From assembly GCF_019059575.1 (NCBI RefSeq), contig NW_024882883.1, positions 1-64,000 of the forward strand: a DNA stretch of 64,000 nucleotides, read 5' to 3'. Position 1 is the stretch's first letter; each line of letters opens with the position of its first letter. Both the position numbers and the translations under genes were made by a program. Below, one piece after another: positions 10,760 to 21,456 of this stretch. Origin of the DNA: Amphibalanus amphitrite. Lineage: Eukaryota; Arthropoda; Thecostraca; Balanomorpha; Balanidae. The notes under the pieces are model-generated. The model did no database searches. It was not told the origin of the DNA and saw nothing but the letters and a program-made list of their open reading frames with translations.

Positions 10760-11340
10760 TTAAGGAAATACTTAACCTAAACTGCTTTCCTCAAACCATT
10801 GTTTTGCCACAGTTTTATGAGTTTTTAAACTTAAAATGGTCAGGAAATAATGAACATTTGCAAAAGGATTTTATATTCATTTTTACATCACTATTTGTAT
10901 TTTCCATCTTTCGTAGAGGCTACTTACCTATATTGCAGCGGAAGCTGATTATGCGTTGACCAAGCATAGTACGTGGTTCAAACCAGCTGAATGCTGATTG
11001 GCTAGCATTTTTCCGTAAGGGAATGGATTCCTCGGTAAGAGAATGACAAAGTGTATTCTATGGGAATGACTTCAGTCTTCAAACCTAAAATCGATACCGA
11101 TATATTTGGCTAGGGTGATCGTTGGGCCATAAAAGCTCCTGATTTGTTCTCGTCTCAGCTCAAGCTACAAAACTGTTACTTCAGTTCAAAACCCTATGTT
11201 AAAAGTGGCATATTTGCTTTAAACGTTGAATGCATCCGTCCGAAAAAGCCACGGTAAGAATGTCTACTTTTGGGTTTTCAGTCGGTCAGTCCGTCCCCCC
11301 CCCCCAGTCAAAAATCCGTGGCGGCGCCCCTGCTAGCGGC

Positions 11341-12613
11341 AAGGTCTCAGGCCCGAAAGGCCCCCGCGAACCCAGTGGAGTGCCCCGAGGGGCCCTTGCG
11401 CTACTTTTATTGTACCCCTTACCGTTATGACACCGCGATGGGGGCCCTTTTGGGCTCCAGGGGGGGGCATGGCCACTATGGCCCCCCTTGGCTACGCCCC
11501 TGGTGTATGGTGAGAAGAACGATAATCGGTGAGGAGGGCACTGTAATGGGAGGGGGCGCCGGCCAGGATGGCGCTTTACGGTGAAAAGGGCGCTGACAGG
11601 TCAGGAGGACGATGTATGGCGAGGAGAGCGCCAGCAGGTCAGGAAGGCGCTGTATGGTGATGAGGACGCTAATGCTATACATTGCGGAGGGCGCCGACTG
11701 GTCAGGAGGGCGCTGAACGCGAAGATGTCGCCGACAGGCGAGGAGGGCGCCGACAGGTGAGGAGGGCACTGCACGGTGATTAGGGCTGCGACAGATCTGG
11801 AGGGCGCTACGTGAAGAGGGCGCCGACAAGTCAGCAGGGCGCTGTATGGCGAGGAGAGCGCCGGCAGGTCAGGAGGGTGAGGTTGATGCTATACGATGAG
11901 GAGGGCACTATACGAATGAAGAGGGCGCTGACAAGTCAGGAGGGCACTGCTTTAAGAGGAGGGCGCGGACAGTTGAGGAAGGCGATGTACGGTCAGGTGG
12001 CCGCCTACAGCTCAGGAGGGCCCTCTACGGTGAAAGGGCACCGACTTGTCAGGAGGGCGCTAAACGCAGAGGGCGCCGGTCTGGAGGGCGTTGTATGGTT
12101 GGGATGCCGCTATACAGTGAGGAGGCCGGCGACAGGTCAGGAAGGCGCTGTACGGTGAGGAGGGCGCTATAATACGATAAGAAGGCCGTTGACAGGTGAG
12201 GAGGGCGCCGACAAGTGTGGAGGGCGCAGACAGATCAGGAGGAGGATGTTTGGTAATGACCATGAAGGTGCCGACTGGTCAGCCCAGAGGGCGCCGAATG
12301 TGAAAAGGGCGCCGACAGGCCATAAGAGCGCTGAATGGCGAGAAGGGCGCCGACAGATCAGAAGGGCGACGAACAGACAGAAAGGCGCTGAAGATGAGGA
12401 GGGCGCTAGATGGTCAGGAGATTAGGGGTGGATATCCGGCAGTTCAGGATTGTGGGTGCATCTTCACCCACAAAGAGATATAAAATCGTAAACCTGGGCG
12501 CCAGTGCCGCATGGTGTACCGCAATGGCTTACCGTCGAGGGCGCCTAGAGTGCTGGACATTAGAAAGGCGCCTTCGGCGCCCCGAAATGATCGTGGAAGG
12601 CGCAGTCCAGGGC
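11341..12613. repeat. Degenerate AGGGCGC satellite, segment 3
   Basis: After a short GGGCCC homologue of segments 1 and 2, about 900 bp (11540-12430) consist of degenerate ~30-40 bp units built on GAGGAGGGCGC, CTGACAGGTCAGGAGGGCG and CTGTATGGTGA. Open frames in several phases run through it because the unit lacks stops; none resembles a protein family. Confidence 0.85.
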
Positions 12614-12661
12614 GCGCCTGCTAGATTTGGGAGGGGCCCCCCTCCCAAATCTAGCAGGCGC
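12614..12661. repeat. Near-perfect 48-bp palindrome
   Basis: Two 23-bp arms (GCGCCTGCTAGATTTGGGAG outward) around a 2-nt centre. It closes the AGGGCGC satellite and would extrude as a very stable hairpin. It may be the fused ends of a lost element. Confidence 0.92.
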
Positions 12662-12692
12662 ACCCAGTATGCCCCACTCCCTTGGCTGCGCC

Positions 12693-13140
12693 CCTTAGTG
12701 TCAGGTCAATTTTGCGACCTCAATTTTACTAAAGTCAATGAGAGAAAATTGAAATGCTCTTCTTGTGGCCGAAAACACATTCAAACACCGTGACACAGGT
12801 GAACATGACACACTGAACCGGAAAATTGTCCCTGTGACCCCTTCTATGCCCCTGAGGTGATATCAGGTCATGACATGACACATCTCCAATAGTTTGTACC
12901 ATAATTTTAGGCAGAAACATGCTAGAGCGCAAAAAAAAGCACCATGAATGTGTTCAGCTCAACGATACCATTCGAATGACAATGCAATATGACCTTTTCC
13001 GTGACCTCGACCTCGGGTCAAATTTTCAAATTGACCTTTTAAGACCAACCTATAGTTCATTCGACGCGTCTAGACGAGACAAACGCGATGCCGGTAAAAT
13101 CAGCGTCACACAAGTTTGGAGTCAAAAGTTATGATACAAA
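12693..13140. mobile_element. Truncated TTAA-type element interior
   Basis: Contains TCAGGTCA/TGACCT clusters and CATTCGACGCGTCTAGACGAG at 13056, followed by ACGCGATGCCGGTAAAATC, matching the internal block of families A-C. No TTAA termini or G/C hairpin remain. Confidence 0.6.
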
Positions 13141-13309
13141 AACCTTTTCCTGGACCCGCAGCACTGTAGCTCTATTGGTTGCCGACTTATGCGCCTATTT
13201 GTGAAAAGGCAAGGCGGCTGGCAAGATGAGTGAGGGTTAGGCAAATATTCACCTAGACCTGGGGGTACTCAAAAGATCGGTTCTAATTTAGTGATGAATT
13301 TTAGAAGTA

Positions 13310-14500
13310 TGAGATAAAGCGATGATTTGGGTGTCCGTCAAAATTCGTGGAGATATGCTGTCCCACGATTTCAATAATGCCTCACGTCAATAAATGAGCT
13401 TATATCAGCGTAACACGGGTCCGTACGCGAGATTTGGACATTTGATTGAAGAGAAAAATCATTGAAAAGGCAACAGCAAAGTGGTAAAAAAAAAATTGGA
13501 CATCTTTCCAAAACCGTGCTTTTGTGTGCCTATGTATTTTAGCTTGTCCCACAACCTGCGAAAAAAATTTACAGAGCTGCTGTGTAGTTATTTTAAGAGA
13601 TAATTGAGCGCGAGGGAGCGTTGTGAATAGCAAAAACATTGAAATTTCTCTTCATGGTTCTTATTTTTCGGTTATACAATTTAGCAAAACTGCACAACGC
13701 AAAAACATCTATCCCAAGGTTTTCGGCAAACTTTTTTTCTGGGTCACGTTTATTTCTGGGTCACGGTACTTAGCTCCTCATTCAAAGCATTACGGACCGG
13801 GTAAGCAGGGTCTGCAGACTTGCATATGGTCCTATCCCGCGAAGGCGCAGAGAGTGGGGGCGGAAACTGAAAACTGTCAGTTGGGCTGGGCAAACCCAGG
13901 GGAAATCATCTCCTGCGTGCCATAAGATTTCTTTATTCTGGGTCACACGCCCTTGTGGCTTGTGGCTGGTAAGTGTCGAAAAGAATCACAGTGACGTGTT
14001 GCTGCGTGCTCAGGTACTCCAGATAAGATGTACTTGGAGATTAGTATTCGATAACAAACTTGCCACATTCGGAAAACTGCAAAAACCATTCCCCTGGGTC
14101 ACGCATTTTTTTCTTCTGGGTCACGAATTTTAGCGTGACCCAGGAAAAAAATCGTGACCCAGAAGAGAAATTCTGCCCACCTACATCATCAAGACATGCA
14201 AGTCTTTCCGCCTACGTGTGGAGAAGGTCATTGCCGATAACTGGGGTTATATCGCGCATGAGGTGAGTGAACGTATCTGGTTTGATAATGCGTGACCCAG
14301 AAGAAAATTTCATTTTTTTCTGGGTCACGGACCATTTTACGCGCATGCGCAATGGCATTTTTGAATAATTTCGCCTAGGGTGCATGGTTTATGAAAAGGT
14401 AATGATTTCTAGGAAATCAGTTGTGGGACAAATATTGACCCAAATCTCCACGAATTTTTACGGGTACCCATTTATTGATCTCTCATGTCGCTGGATGATC
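13310..14500. repeat. Inverted-repeat locus with nine CTGGGTCAC motifs
   Basis: Short arms around 13328-13365 and, inverted, 14420-14465 share AAAATTCGTGGAGAT and TGTCCCAC. Between them CTGGGTCAC or its inverse occurs nine times (about 13738, 13756, 13937, 14094, 14117, 14132, 14154, 14290 and 14321), in both orientations and often in close pairs. The locus looks like a non-autonomous element whose interior accumulated a single motif. No coding frame is convincing. Confidence 0.6.
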
Positions 14501-14839
14501 CGTCCCATCTCATTTCTCTTTGCGCAGAATTCATCGAAACATTTCACAGAACTCATGAAAAGATTGACGTGGAAAACTCACGCATATAGGATCCCCATGG
14601 CATCCTTTGACTGTTAAAACACCCCTTTATTATGGCTTGTCCACGGCCCCCCCCCCAAAAAAAAACTTTGTGTTTGAAGCCCCTTTCACCCTATATACCA
14701 AGATGTTGCATGATCAAATACTTGTCGTGTATGTAATGTACGGACATTTTGGAGTCGATTGGTATGCTTTTTGTTTTCATGAAAGCGAAAAAGTTTTTTG
14801 GGATGGTTGGGATGGTGAGAGGCTAGACCGGCCCGAGCG
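14501..14839. other. Unassigned, AT-moderate sequence
   Basis: No gene or repeat recognised apart from a short CCCCCCCCC-AAAAAAAA run near 14650. Confidence 0.5.
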
Positions 14840-15160
14840 CATACAGTGCGCCGGCGGCCGGCTACAGGCTACGTCTGTTGACTGGGCCGGTTGACAGGTG
14901 GATGGGGCGGGGGCGGGGGCCGAGTCAGCCGGCAGCGCGCGCAGCTGCCCTCGGCCGCCGCGCTCGATACGGACCGCGCTCTCACGTGGCCGTCACGTGA
15001 CCCGGCCGTCACGCAGCGGGCTCCACCGAAACGTTACGTAACACCAAAACATGGCTGGCCGGTGGGCGGCTGGCTGCGCCGGCGTGGCCGGGCCGCGTAT
15101 TCGCCAAGTGCATTACACGAATCGGCCGACCAATAGTGTGCCTCTTAAGTGACGTCAACG
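14840..15160. promoter_or_regulatory. CpG-dense putative regulatory region
   Basis: Abrupt CpG-rich block with a GGGGCGGGGGCGGGGGC GC-box run near 14903, two CACGTG E-boxes at 14983 and 14994, the perfect palindrome GTTACGTAAC at 15033-15042 (PAR/E4BP4-like bZIP site), and TGACGTCA near 15151. No TATA box or convincing exon was found beside it, so orientation is unknown. Confidence 0.45.
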
Positions 15161-15231
15161 TGGCGTCATACATTCGGTCCTTGCCCTTGGTGGCGTCTTT
15201 TGAAGCTAGGTTTTAGGTTTGCGATATTTAA

Positions 15232-15902
15232 AGGGACCCTCCCACCTTAACATTAGATTTGAGTTGAGATAGCCAAAATGGGGTCCCTGGCTCACAATTA
15301 CCGGTTTCGGCACTCACAACCAGGGGTGGACAAATGTGCCGAGTTGGGGTAGCACGAGTCTCACCAATTCCACGCCGGCTGCGCCGGCTTGGCTTTGGAG
15401 CCGCACCAGACGGCGGAGGTCAAGGTCACCGCTAGGGCGGCGGGGGATTTGCTGCGCCCGTGCAACCCCAACTCGGCATATTTCTCCACCCCTGCTCACA
15501 ACATCGAGAAATGCCTTAAATCGGAAATATTGAATTTCAAAATTGCGGCATTTTGATTCAGAGGGGCTAATGCATAGGAATACCCCTCTGAATGTGTGAC
15601 GTCAGCGCAGATGTCTAACGATTTTTAAATGTTTGACTAAAACGTTTTGTAGCACGCGGTGGTATATGCTGCTTTGCGCGCAACAAGTGCCGCACTTTCA
15701 GCTGCCAAACTATTGCTTCCAAATAAAGTCGCTAGAAACAGCGGAGATCCCAAAAAGTAAACAAAAGTAAAAGTCTAATATCTTGAAAACCGGTGAATAT
15801 TTTTCGGCGAAATTTGGTAGATATTCGTTTTCGCTCTTTCTGAACCGAGCGACATCACTTTCATGCCAATTCATAAACTTTTTTGAAGGTGGGATAGTCC
15901 CT
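15232..15902. mobile_element. TTAA-flanked MITE, family D (AGGGAC.. ends)
   Basis: TTAA at 15228-15231 and 15903-15906. Ends are AGGGACCCTCCCACC and, inverted, AGGGACTATCCCACC. Shares 'gagttgagatagcca' near the left end and 'cccaaaaagtaaacaaaa' near the right end with 33423-33919 and/or 19597-20415. It contains a 174-bp hAT-like MITE, so its own length is about 490 bp. Confidence 0.88.
15321..15494. mobile_element. hAT-like MITE nested in family D
   Basis: Perfect 8-bp duplication CTCACAAC at 15313-15320 and 15495-15502. Ends CAGGGGTGGACAAATGTGCC and the inverse with one or two changes. Only 174 bp, no coding capacity. Confidence 0.92.
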
Positions 15903-15921
15903 TTAAGCTGTTACATTCATG

Positions 15922-15993
15922 GTCGCCGCGGCTAACTGGTTGGAGTATCGGACTGGTGATAATGGGGTTGGTGGTTCGAATCCACTCAGCGAC
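15922..15993 (+). tRNA. tRNA-like sequence, probably a pseudogene
   Basis: 72 nt with a good box A (GGCTAACTGGTTGG) and a consensus box B (GGTTCGAATCC). The T arm GGTGG-TTCGAAT-CCACT pairs, and the acceptor GTCGCCG / CAGCGAC pairs with one C-A mismatch. The anticodon stem does not close: the segment around GTGATAATGGGG fails to pair. It is therefore more likely a decayed tRNA, or a tRNA-derived SINE head, than a working tRNA. Confidence 0.4.
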
Positions 15994-17310
15994 TTCAATT
16001 TCCCTGTCATCTGTCATTATACGTTTTTTGGATACATTTGCAACGCGTGCACCTAAGAAATCAGAGGTATTTAAGTATTCTTCTAATGAACATGTTGCAT
16101 AAGAGAAATGTTTGCAGTCCAACCGATCGGTTCGGTTTGGGTATTTTCCAATGGTTTTGGTTTGTATTTGGTTTGGTATCGGTAGTCTGATTCTTATGCA
16201 TGGTTTTCGTATAGAGCCGCCGCAGCATGGAACAGCCTGCCGCCGGAGGTGAAGGCGACTGGTTCCAGGAGACAGCTGGTGCAGCACTTTAGATAGTGAC
16301 TGACAAGTGACATGACTGATTTTAGATATTTTATGCATGCTTTTGCGGGTGTTGCTTTATGTTGACGTGTATATTGTATGTATGTATATGTGTGTGTGTG
16401 TGGGGGGGGGGGGGTGTATCATGTATTGACTGGGCCGTAATAGCCACTTGTGGACAAGCCCTAAATAAACGAAATGGTGCATACTATGCAAACGTAGCCA
16501 ATGGAAAGACAAATGGTGCTGGGCGATGGCCATTGATCAATATTTGTCACTGCCAATGGGTGATAGCACGCAGCTTCTGCTGGATATGACAGGGGCGGCG
16601 CTGGCCTTTTGAAAGTAGTTGGGCACTTGCCACTTGGTAAGGTTAAGTACCTAAAAGTAGCGAAAACTAAGATGAAAAGTAAAAATCGCACGCTGGTTGG
16701 CACGCTATTAGATAGTTTTTCGTGTATGAAACACCATGTACCATTAAAAAAAAAAAACATTTCGGCATAGTTAGCGTATCATGGGACGAAATTATCAATT
16801 TCCAGCAGTCAAAGAGCATCATCTATATTCAGTAATGCCCTAACTATAGCTTTTACATATCTGCCGCCAGGAGGGGTAGATCCCCTTAGTTGGAATCTAG
16901 TTAGTCAAAAATATTTATAATAGAAAACGTATACGAAGATAATTCGGGACTGGTTGTTAAGTTGCATGCTCACGGCGGGCTGTCGTCGATTTATCTCTAT
17001 GCATGTCCATCTGATCGATGAAATAATACAGGAATCCGAGTCATTCAGGTGTGTTTCATAATAGCTCTTCCGACTTTGACGAATATCGACAGTGCCGTAA
17101 CAAAATTGGTAGTTCGGGTACAGACGGCAATCAAACTGCAGCCAGTTCTTTTGCAACTTATTCCTTGATGAGATGAACAGTTGGCATAGATGCATTGGGC
17201 GTACGATATTGGCGTGCGAAAGTAGGAGCCAAAAATGCGAGTCTACGACCAACTTCTTTAAAGAGAAAAGAACCGCCAATGCAGGAAGCGATCCACCGAC
17301 CTTCCGCTTA
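15994..17310. other. Unassigned region with a short TG/G tract
   Basis: No protein or repeat family recognised. (TG)n followed by a run of thirteen G lies at about 16387-16413. Open frames such as 15871-16338 (-) and 16905-17336 (-) show no motifs. Confidence 0.5.
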
Positions 17311-17736
17311 AGGCTGCCCCACACTGGACCTCGCATGCGGGTTGCGAGTTTGCGGGTTTTGAGTTTGCTTGCATAATACTAATTCATAGAGTGATTAGAC
17401 CGTTCCCTTATGGTAACTTCATGAATGCAGTGAAGCCGGTACACCTTCAGAAAATTACATATGGTCGCAATACCAGCGCAACGAACCAAAATTCAACTCC
17501 AACGAAAAACCCGCAAACCTCGCAGAACTCGCAGACCTCGCAGCGAGGAAAATCGAAAGTTGACTCAAAATCAACTTTTGGAATGCGATGAAAGGTGGCT
17601 CGCAAGATATACACATGCAGACTCGCTTGTTAGATGGTAATATGGGTCACTCAGCATAGATTGCATTATTAAATTTTGAAGACCCGAAAATTCAAAAACT
17701 CGCAACCCGCATGCGAGGTCCAGTGTGGGGCGGCCT
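17311..17736. mobile_element. PIF/Harbinger-like MITE
   Basis: 3-bp duplication TTA at 17308-17310 and 17737-17739. Ends AGGCTGCCCCACACTGGACC and, inverted, AGGCCGCCCCACACTGGACC. The inverted similarity extends about 45 bp through TCGCATGCGGGTTGCGAGTTT-like sequence. 426 bp, no coding capacity. The class is inferred from the TTA duplication and size. Confidence 0.8.
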
Positions 17737-17739
17737 TTA

Positions 17740-18450
17740 CCAGACCGAGACTCTATCCACTCTTAGCTACTAGTGGAAAAAAAAAACATTAAAATTGGTA
17801 GAATACATGTACGATAACCATGCAATGCATGGACACGAACACTTACAAAAATTCCAAACGATTATGGAATAACATAACATTTAAAAATTGTTAACATAGT
17901 TGATAACCTGGCAAGAAATGCTTTTCCGTGTTTCACAGAACAATGGTGATGGGCCTGAAACCCCGGTCTGGCTCATTCGATGATGATGATGATGATTTGG
18001 GGTTTTTGGGCGCCCGGACTGCAGTGGTCATCGGCGCGTCTGTCGAACGACCGTGAAGAGAAGCATAATTGGAAACCATAAATTGGAACTGACGCCAGCT
18101 ATGAAGGGCTAAAACGATGGGTGGCCGCTTTGCCCCGGGTGGCCGCTTTGCCCCACTCTCCCCTACCGAGCATTCTGTGGCAGGCAGAATGGTGACGCAT
18201 TAGAGGAAGTTGTCTAACTGAAACACGCAACTGCGCGGTACTCGCTTTTGATCATACACCTCACGGTTCACCGTAGAATGGTGGCTGGTCTTTTTACATT
18301 ACGGTAGAACCTCAGATCACTTCGGCGGTGACTGGAGGATTTATGGCGACTTTAGATAGACCAGCTCACCGGGCGAAAATTCAGACAACAAAACCGAAAT
18401 GCGTGCTGTAGCAACTCATATACCTACCTAACGTAACAATCAATAGCGAC
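17740..18450. other. Unassigned; carries one orphan GGGGAGAGTGGGGCAAAG terminus
   Basis: No gene recognised. A (GAT)n run lies at about 17978-17995. Two direct copies of GGTGGCCGCTTTGCCCC at 18121-18155 followed by ACTCTCCCCTA look like a single end of the GGGGA(G/A)..GGGG MITE type at 26263 and 29236; the partner end is not visible. Confidence 0.45.
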
Positions 18451-18455
18451 GGTGG

Positions 18456-18908
18456 GGTGACTGCGATAGGCGCCGTCAGCGGAGCGCCGCGCCGCGCCGG
18501 CCGGCCGGACCGGTCCGAGCCCGCACTGCCGCCGCACGGCGCACCAAAGTGGGCCGGCCGACTTTCACAGCCGGCGGCCGAACCGGTCCCGTGCCCGTCC
18601 CAACCGGACACCAGCCACGGGCCAGCCAGCGCCGCCTGCCCGCCTCAGACACCCCAGCGGTCGACGGCAGACACCCCAGAGGTCAAAGGTCACCAGCAAC
18701 TACGGCGTCGGGCGAGCGGCCGTCTAACTGAACACACCCGAGCGGCCGTGCCGACTCACCGGGTGTTGTCAGCGGTCCGCCGCCGGCCGCGTCACTCCTG
18801 TGTGCACTGTGCCGCGCGGGCGCGCTCCGCTGAGCTCTGTAACACAGACACGACCACCAGTCAGCACAGACACATACACAGCCGCGCCGCTGCCCACACC
18901 ACACTGCC

Positions 18909-18947
<39 letters not shown>

Positions 18948-19075
18948 TCGACCGGGAGGTGTGGCCGCCGCTCAACCAATCAGCGTCCGCCGCCCCAAAC
19001 AGCCGCTGACACCAGCACGTGACATGACACGGCCAAACGTCGACAAACCGTAAGACGCACAGGCTCAACGCGCTC
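18456..19075. promoter_or_regulatory. CpG island with (GGC)n tract and a DR1 site
   Basis: Very GC- and CpG-rich. It contains a (GGC)n run at about 18906-18945 and a perfect DR1 nuclear-receptor element, AGGTCA-A-AGGTCA, at 18680-18692. Long open frames on both strands run through the (GGC)n tract, as expected where stop codons are rare; none resembles a protein. It may be the promoter or 5' end of a gene outside what can be recognised. Confidence 0.45.
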
Positions 19076-19134
19076 CGCTTGGGGTGGCACTTTTAGTCAA
19101 AATTTCACTGTTATCTTTTCAAATCACTTTTCAA

Positions 19135-19596
19135 CAGGGGTGCATGCGGAGCCGTGGAAATTTCAGACGGCTCCGCCTCCGGCTCCGGTTCCAGTACTGA
19201 GTACATCCCCTATGCAATTAAACGGGTGAAAAAAAAAACGATGGGATTGGTACACGTTGCTTCTGTATTTGCATAACAAGACTTTTTTGTTTTTAGGACC
19301 TAGACTATTTTCATATTTTGAATACCACATGTTTTACTGCCTTGTACTGTCAAACCGAACTAGGTCAATACATTTTTCCTCTTAAAAAAAGGAGCCGGAG
19401 TCGCCCCTTTTTTGACGGGTCCGGCTCCGGGCAAAATATGCCGGCTCCGGCGGCTCCGGCTCCAGGCTATATTGTTTCACGGCTCCGGCTCCGGCTCCGG
19501 GCAAAATATGCCGGCTCCAGCTCCGGCTCCGGCTCTGGGCAAAATATGCCTGCCGGCTCCGGCGGCTCCCACCCCGGCTCCGGCTCTGCACCCCTG
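19135..19596. mobile_element. Element with CAGGGGTGCA ends and (GGCTCC)n interior
   Basis: Begins CAGGGGTGCATGCGGAGCCG and ends CGGCTCTGCACCCCTG, hAT-style ends. The interior is largely GGCTCC hexamer repeats, with GGGCAAAATATGCC recurring three to four times. No 8-bp duplication could be found; it abuts a copy of family D that has lost its first few bases. Confidence 0.6.
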
Positions 19597-20415
19597 CATC
19601 CCACCTTAACATTAGTCTTGAGTTAAGATAGCCAAATTGGGGTCCCTGGCTTGCACTTACCGATTTGGGCACTCACAGCAACGAGAACTGCTTTAACCTT
19701 CGCCCCAAAGGGAGGGGCATATGTAACCACCCTGTCGCGTTTTACTTTTTTGCGTGTGAATAAAAAACCGCTGCGCTTAGCGCCGCGCCGCTTGGAGTAG
19801 CTTTCTGTACATCAATTTTGGACAATGTGTGAATTTTTTACCCCAGGCCATGTGAGGTCAGGTCACCAGGTCAAGTTAACTGACCAAGCCTAAAAAAAGT
19901 TTCCAATCATGTCCAGCCTGCAGCGTTTGTCAGAGAGGTTTTAACCTTGGTGGATTGTATGGTGTTATGGGCGCCTATAGGTACTTTGTATACCTCGGAT
20001 TTTTTATATCCGTGACCTAAGGCCAATCCAGTGCGTGACCTTTCCATTATAAGTCAATGAAGAAAACCGGCGACCGGGTGTTTTTAATCCCGGCCCAGTG
20101 ACAGGGTCGGCAGTGTTGCACGAACGCTCCTGTGGGGCGGGCACCGAGAGCGGACCGCCACGTCAGCGGCCGCCGCTCGCCTTGCAGCGAGATTCTCCTC
20201 TTCTTGTTCATCTCCAACTACTGTTCTTCCCGTCGCGCAATTACACCTCAGTTAACCTCTGGTTTTGGTCCCAGGGGAAACAGAAAACCCATCAACATTA
20301 TTGTTTCCAAAAGCCGCCGTAGGAACAGCATAGGTCCCAAAAAGTAAACAAAAATAAAAGTCAAATATCTTGAAAACCAGTGAATATTTTTGGGTGAAAT
20401 TTGGTAGATAATAGG
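19597..20415. mobile_element. Broken family D copy with a TTAA-type fragment inside
   Basis: 19597-19690 matches the left part of family D ('ccttaacatta..ttgagtt.agatagcca', 'gcactcaca'). 20305-20410 matches its right part ('cccaaaaagtaaacaaaa.taaaagtc', 'gtgaatatttt'). Between them, from TTAA at 19693, comes CCTTCGCCCC and an AGGTCAGGTCA-bearing segment typical of TTAA elements, whose right end is not clear. Both family D ends are lost or decayed. Confidence 0.6.
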
Positions 20416-20640
20416 GCCTCCTCTAACACGTAACAGTGCTGCCGCTGGACCCCTAGTGGAGTTGAAATCGCGTCACTGGGGGGGGCCACGCAGTGAAACT
20501 AAGAATGTAGAAAAACGAGGAAATAGGTATCACTAAAAGCTTACCCAACAAACAATCCAGACTATCTCCACGATCACCACGATACTAATTTTAGTTTTAT
20601 TATACCGTTGTTGTTTGTTTTTTATCTACAAGAAACATTT
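20416..20640. other. Unassigned; possible splice acceptor
   Basis: No repeat recognised. A pyrimidine-rich stretch ending ACATTTCAG at about 20643 could serve as a splice acceptor for the frame that starts at 20655. Confidence 0.35.
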
Positions 20641-20654
20641 CAGATCAGCCTAAG

Positions 20655-20933
20655 ATGAGCCGCGGAATGAGGTCAGACATTGCAGACTTTATAATCGAAC
20701 ACCGACTGAAGCCCAAACTGGCCATGGCCATTTTTTTTAATTCCTTTGAGAAGGAAGCGTATCGGCGGGTCGCTCTCTATATCAGTCAAGTCAAACGCTC
20801 ACGGTTCCGGGTTCAACACGGAGAAGCATTATTTTATTCGGGAGACGGGTTCATTCATGAAGAAGAAATCTTGCTTCGGTCAAATAAGAATGTGACAGAA
20901 GTCGGCGACGAGATACAGATACTAGCCAGCTGA
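20655..20933 (+). CDS. Hypothetical 92-residue reading frame or exon
   Basis: Unidentified. Starts MSRGMRSDIADF, is rich in charged residues and ends EVGDEIQILAS. It has no signal peptide or membrane segment. Just upstream is a plausible acceptor (TTTCAG after a T-rich tract), so it could be an internal or last exon; a small chance frame is equally possible. It is not obviously part of the Gypsy remnant that starts 800 bp downstream. I assign no function. Confidence 0.25.
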   Translation: MSRGMRSDIADFIIEHRLKPKLAMAIFFNSFEKEAYRRVALYISQVKRSRFRVQHGEALFYSGDGFIHEEEILLRSNKNVTEVGDEIQILAS

Positions 20934-21456
20934 GCTGACAATGGGACACGCCCAAGATACTTAGTTACCGGAATCTCCGCTACGGTGAGGAGGGCAGCAC
21001 CATGCAGAGGAGTGACAGATGCCAACAAACCAGATGATTGGAAGTCGAACGATTATGACACAAGACGATGAAAGTAATCACCTAACAAAATAGTTATCCG
21101 ATAGGTAAGGGGGCTGCTGCCTGCTGGACGATGACCGTCAAGCCGGGTACTCACGACAAATGAGAGTCCGATTTCCAGGACTAGCAGAGACGGTTGGATT
21201 GTTGAAGGAGAACTAGGAGGATAAACCAGTTACCGGAAAACAGCGAAGAAATTGGCTAACCAAAAACATTTTATACCACAACGAGTCTGAACTCTGAAGC
21301 CTGTGAGCCAGAGACCAGGAAAGAAGAACTTTGGAAAAAAAAATCCCCTCTTCTATGGTCGACAACCACGACTGCCGGTGGATGTTGCTTGCGGTAGAAG
21401 CTCTCCAGGAGCCGGTAATGAGAGGGAGAGTTACGCACAGCAAGTGACACAAACAT
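20934..21456. other. Unassigned interval
   Basis: No coding similarity on either strand and no recognised repeat. It is bounded on the right by a MITE. Confidence 0.45.

Larger units (their letters stand above)
7855..11332. mobile_element. hAT-like 3.5 kb element
   Basis: Perfect 8-bp duplication CTAGCGGC at 7847-7854 and 11333-11340. Termini are CACGGGCGCCGCCAC and, inverted, CAGGGGCGCCGCCAC, each followed by a G or C run. Joining the flanks restores 'agggccctagcggcaaggtctcagg', which matches the uninterrupted satellite at 6140-6170 and so proves the insertion. It contains a four-unit tandem repeat, a dispersed-repeat segment and a nested TTAA element (9725-10759); without the latter it is about 2.44 kb. 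No transposase frame is visible. Stretches 8910-9720 and 10764-11280 show nothing recognisable. Confidence 0.85.

Noticed and set aside
11476-12425. Several frames of 60-120 codons
   Set aside because: They are translations of a degenerate AGGGCGC satellite whose unit lacks stop codons.
15922-15993. Functional tRNA-Ile (GAT in the loop region)
   Set aside because: The anticodon stem does not pair and the acceptor has a mismatch; reported only as tRNA-like.
16905-17336. 143-residue minus-strand frame
   Set aside because: No recognisable domain or splice context; its end overlaps the TTA-flanked MITE. Not supported as a gene.
18457-19053. 198-residue open frame (+) and overlapping minus-strand frames in the CpG island
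   Set aside because: They run through a (GGC)n tract in stop-poor, CpG-rich DNA, on both strands and several phases, and show only low-complexity composition.
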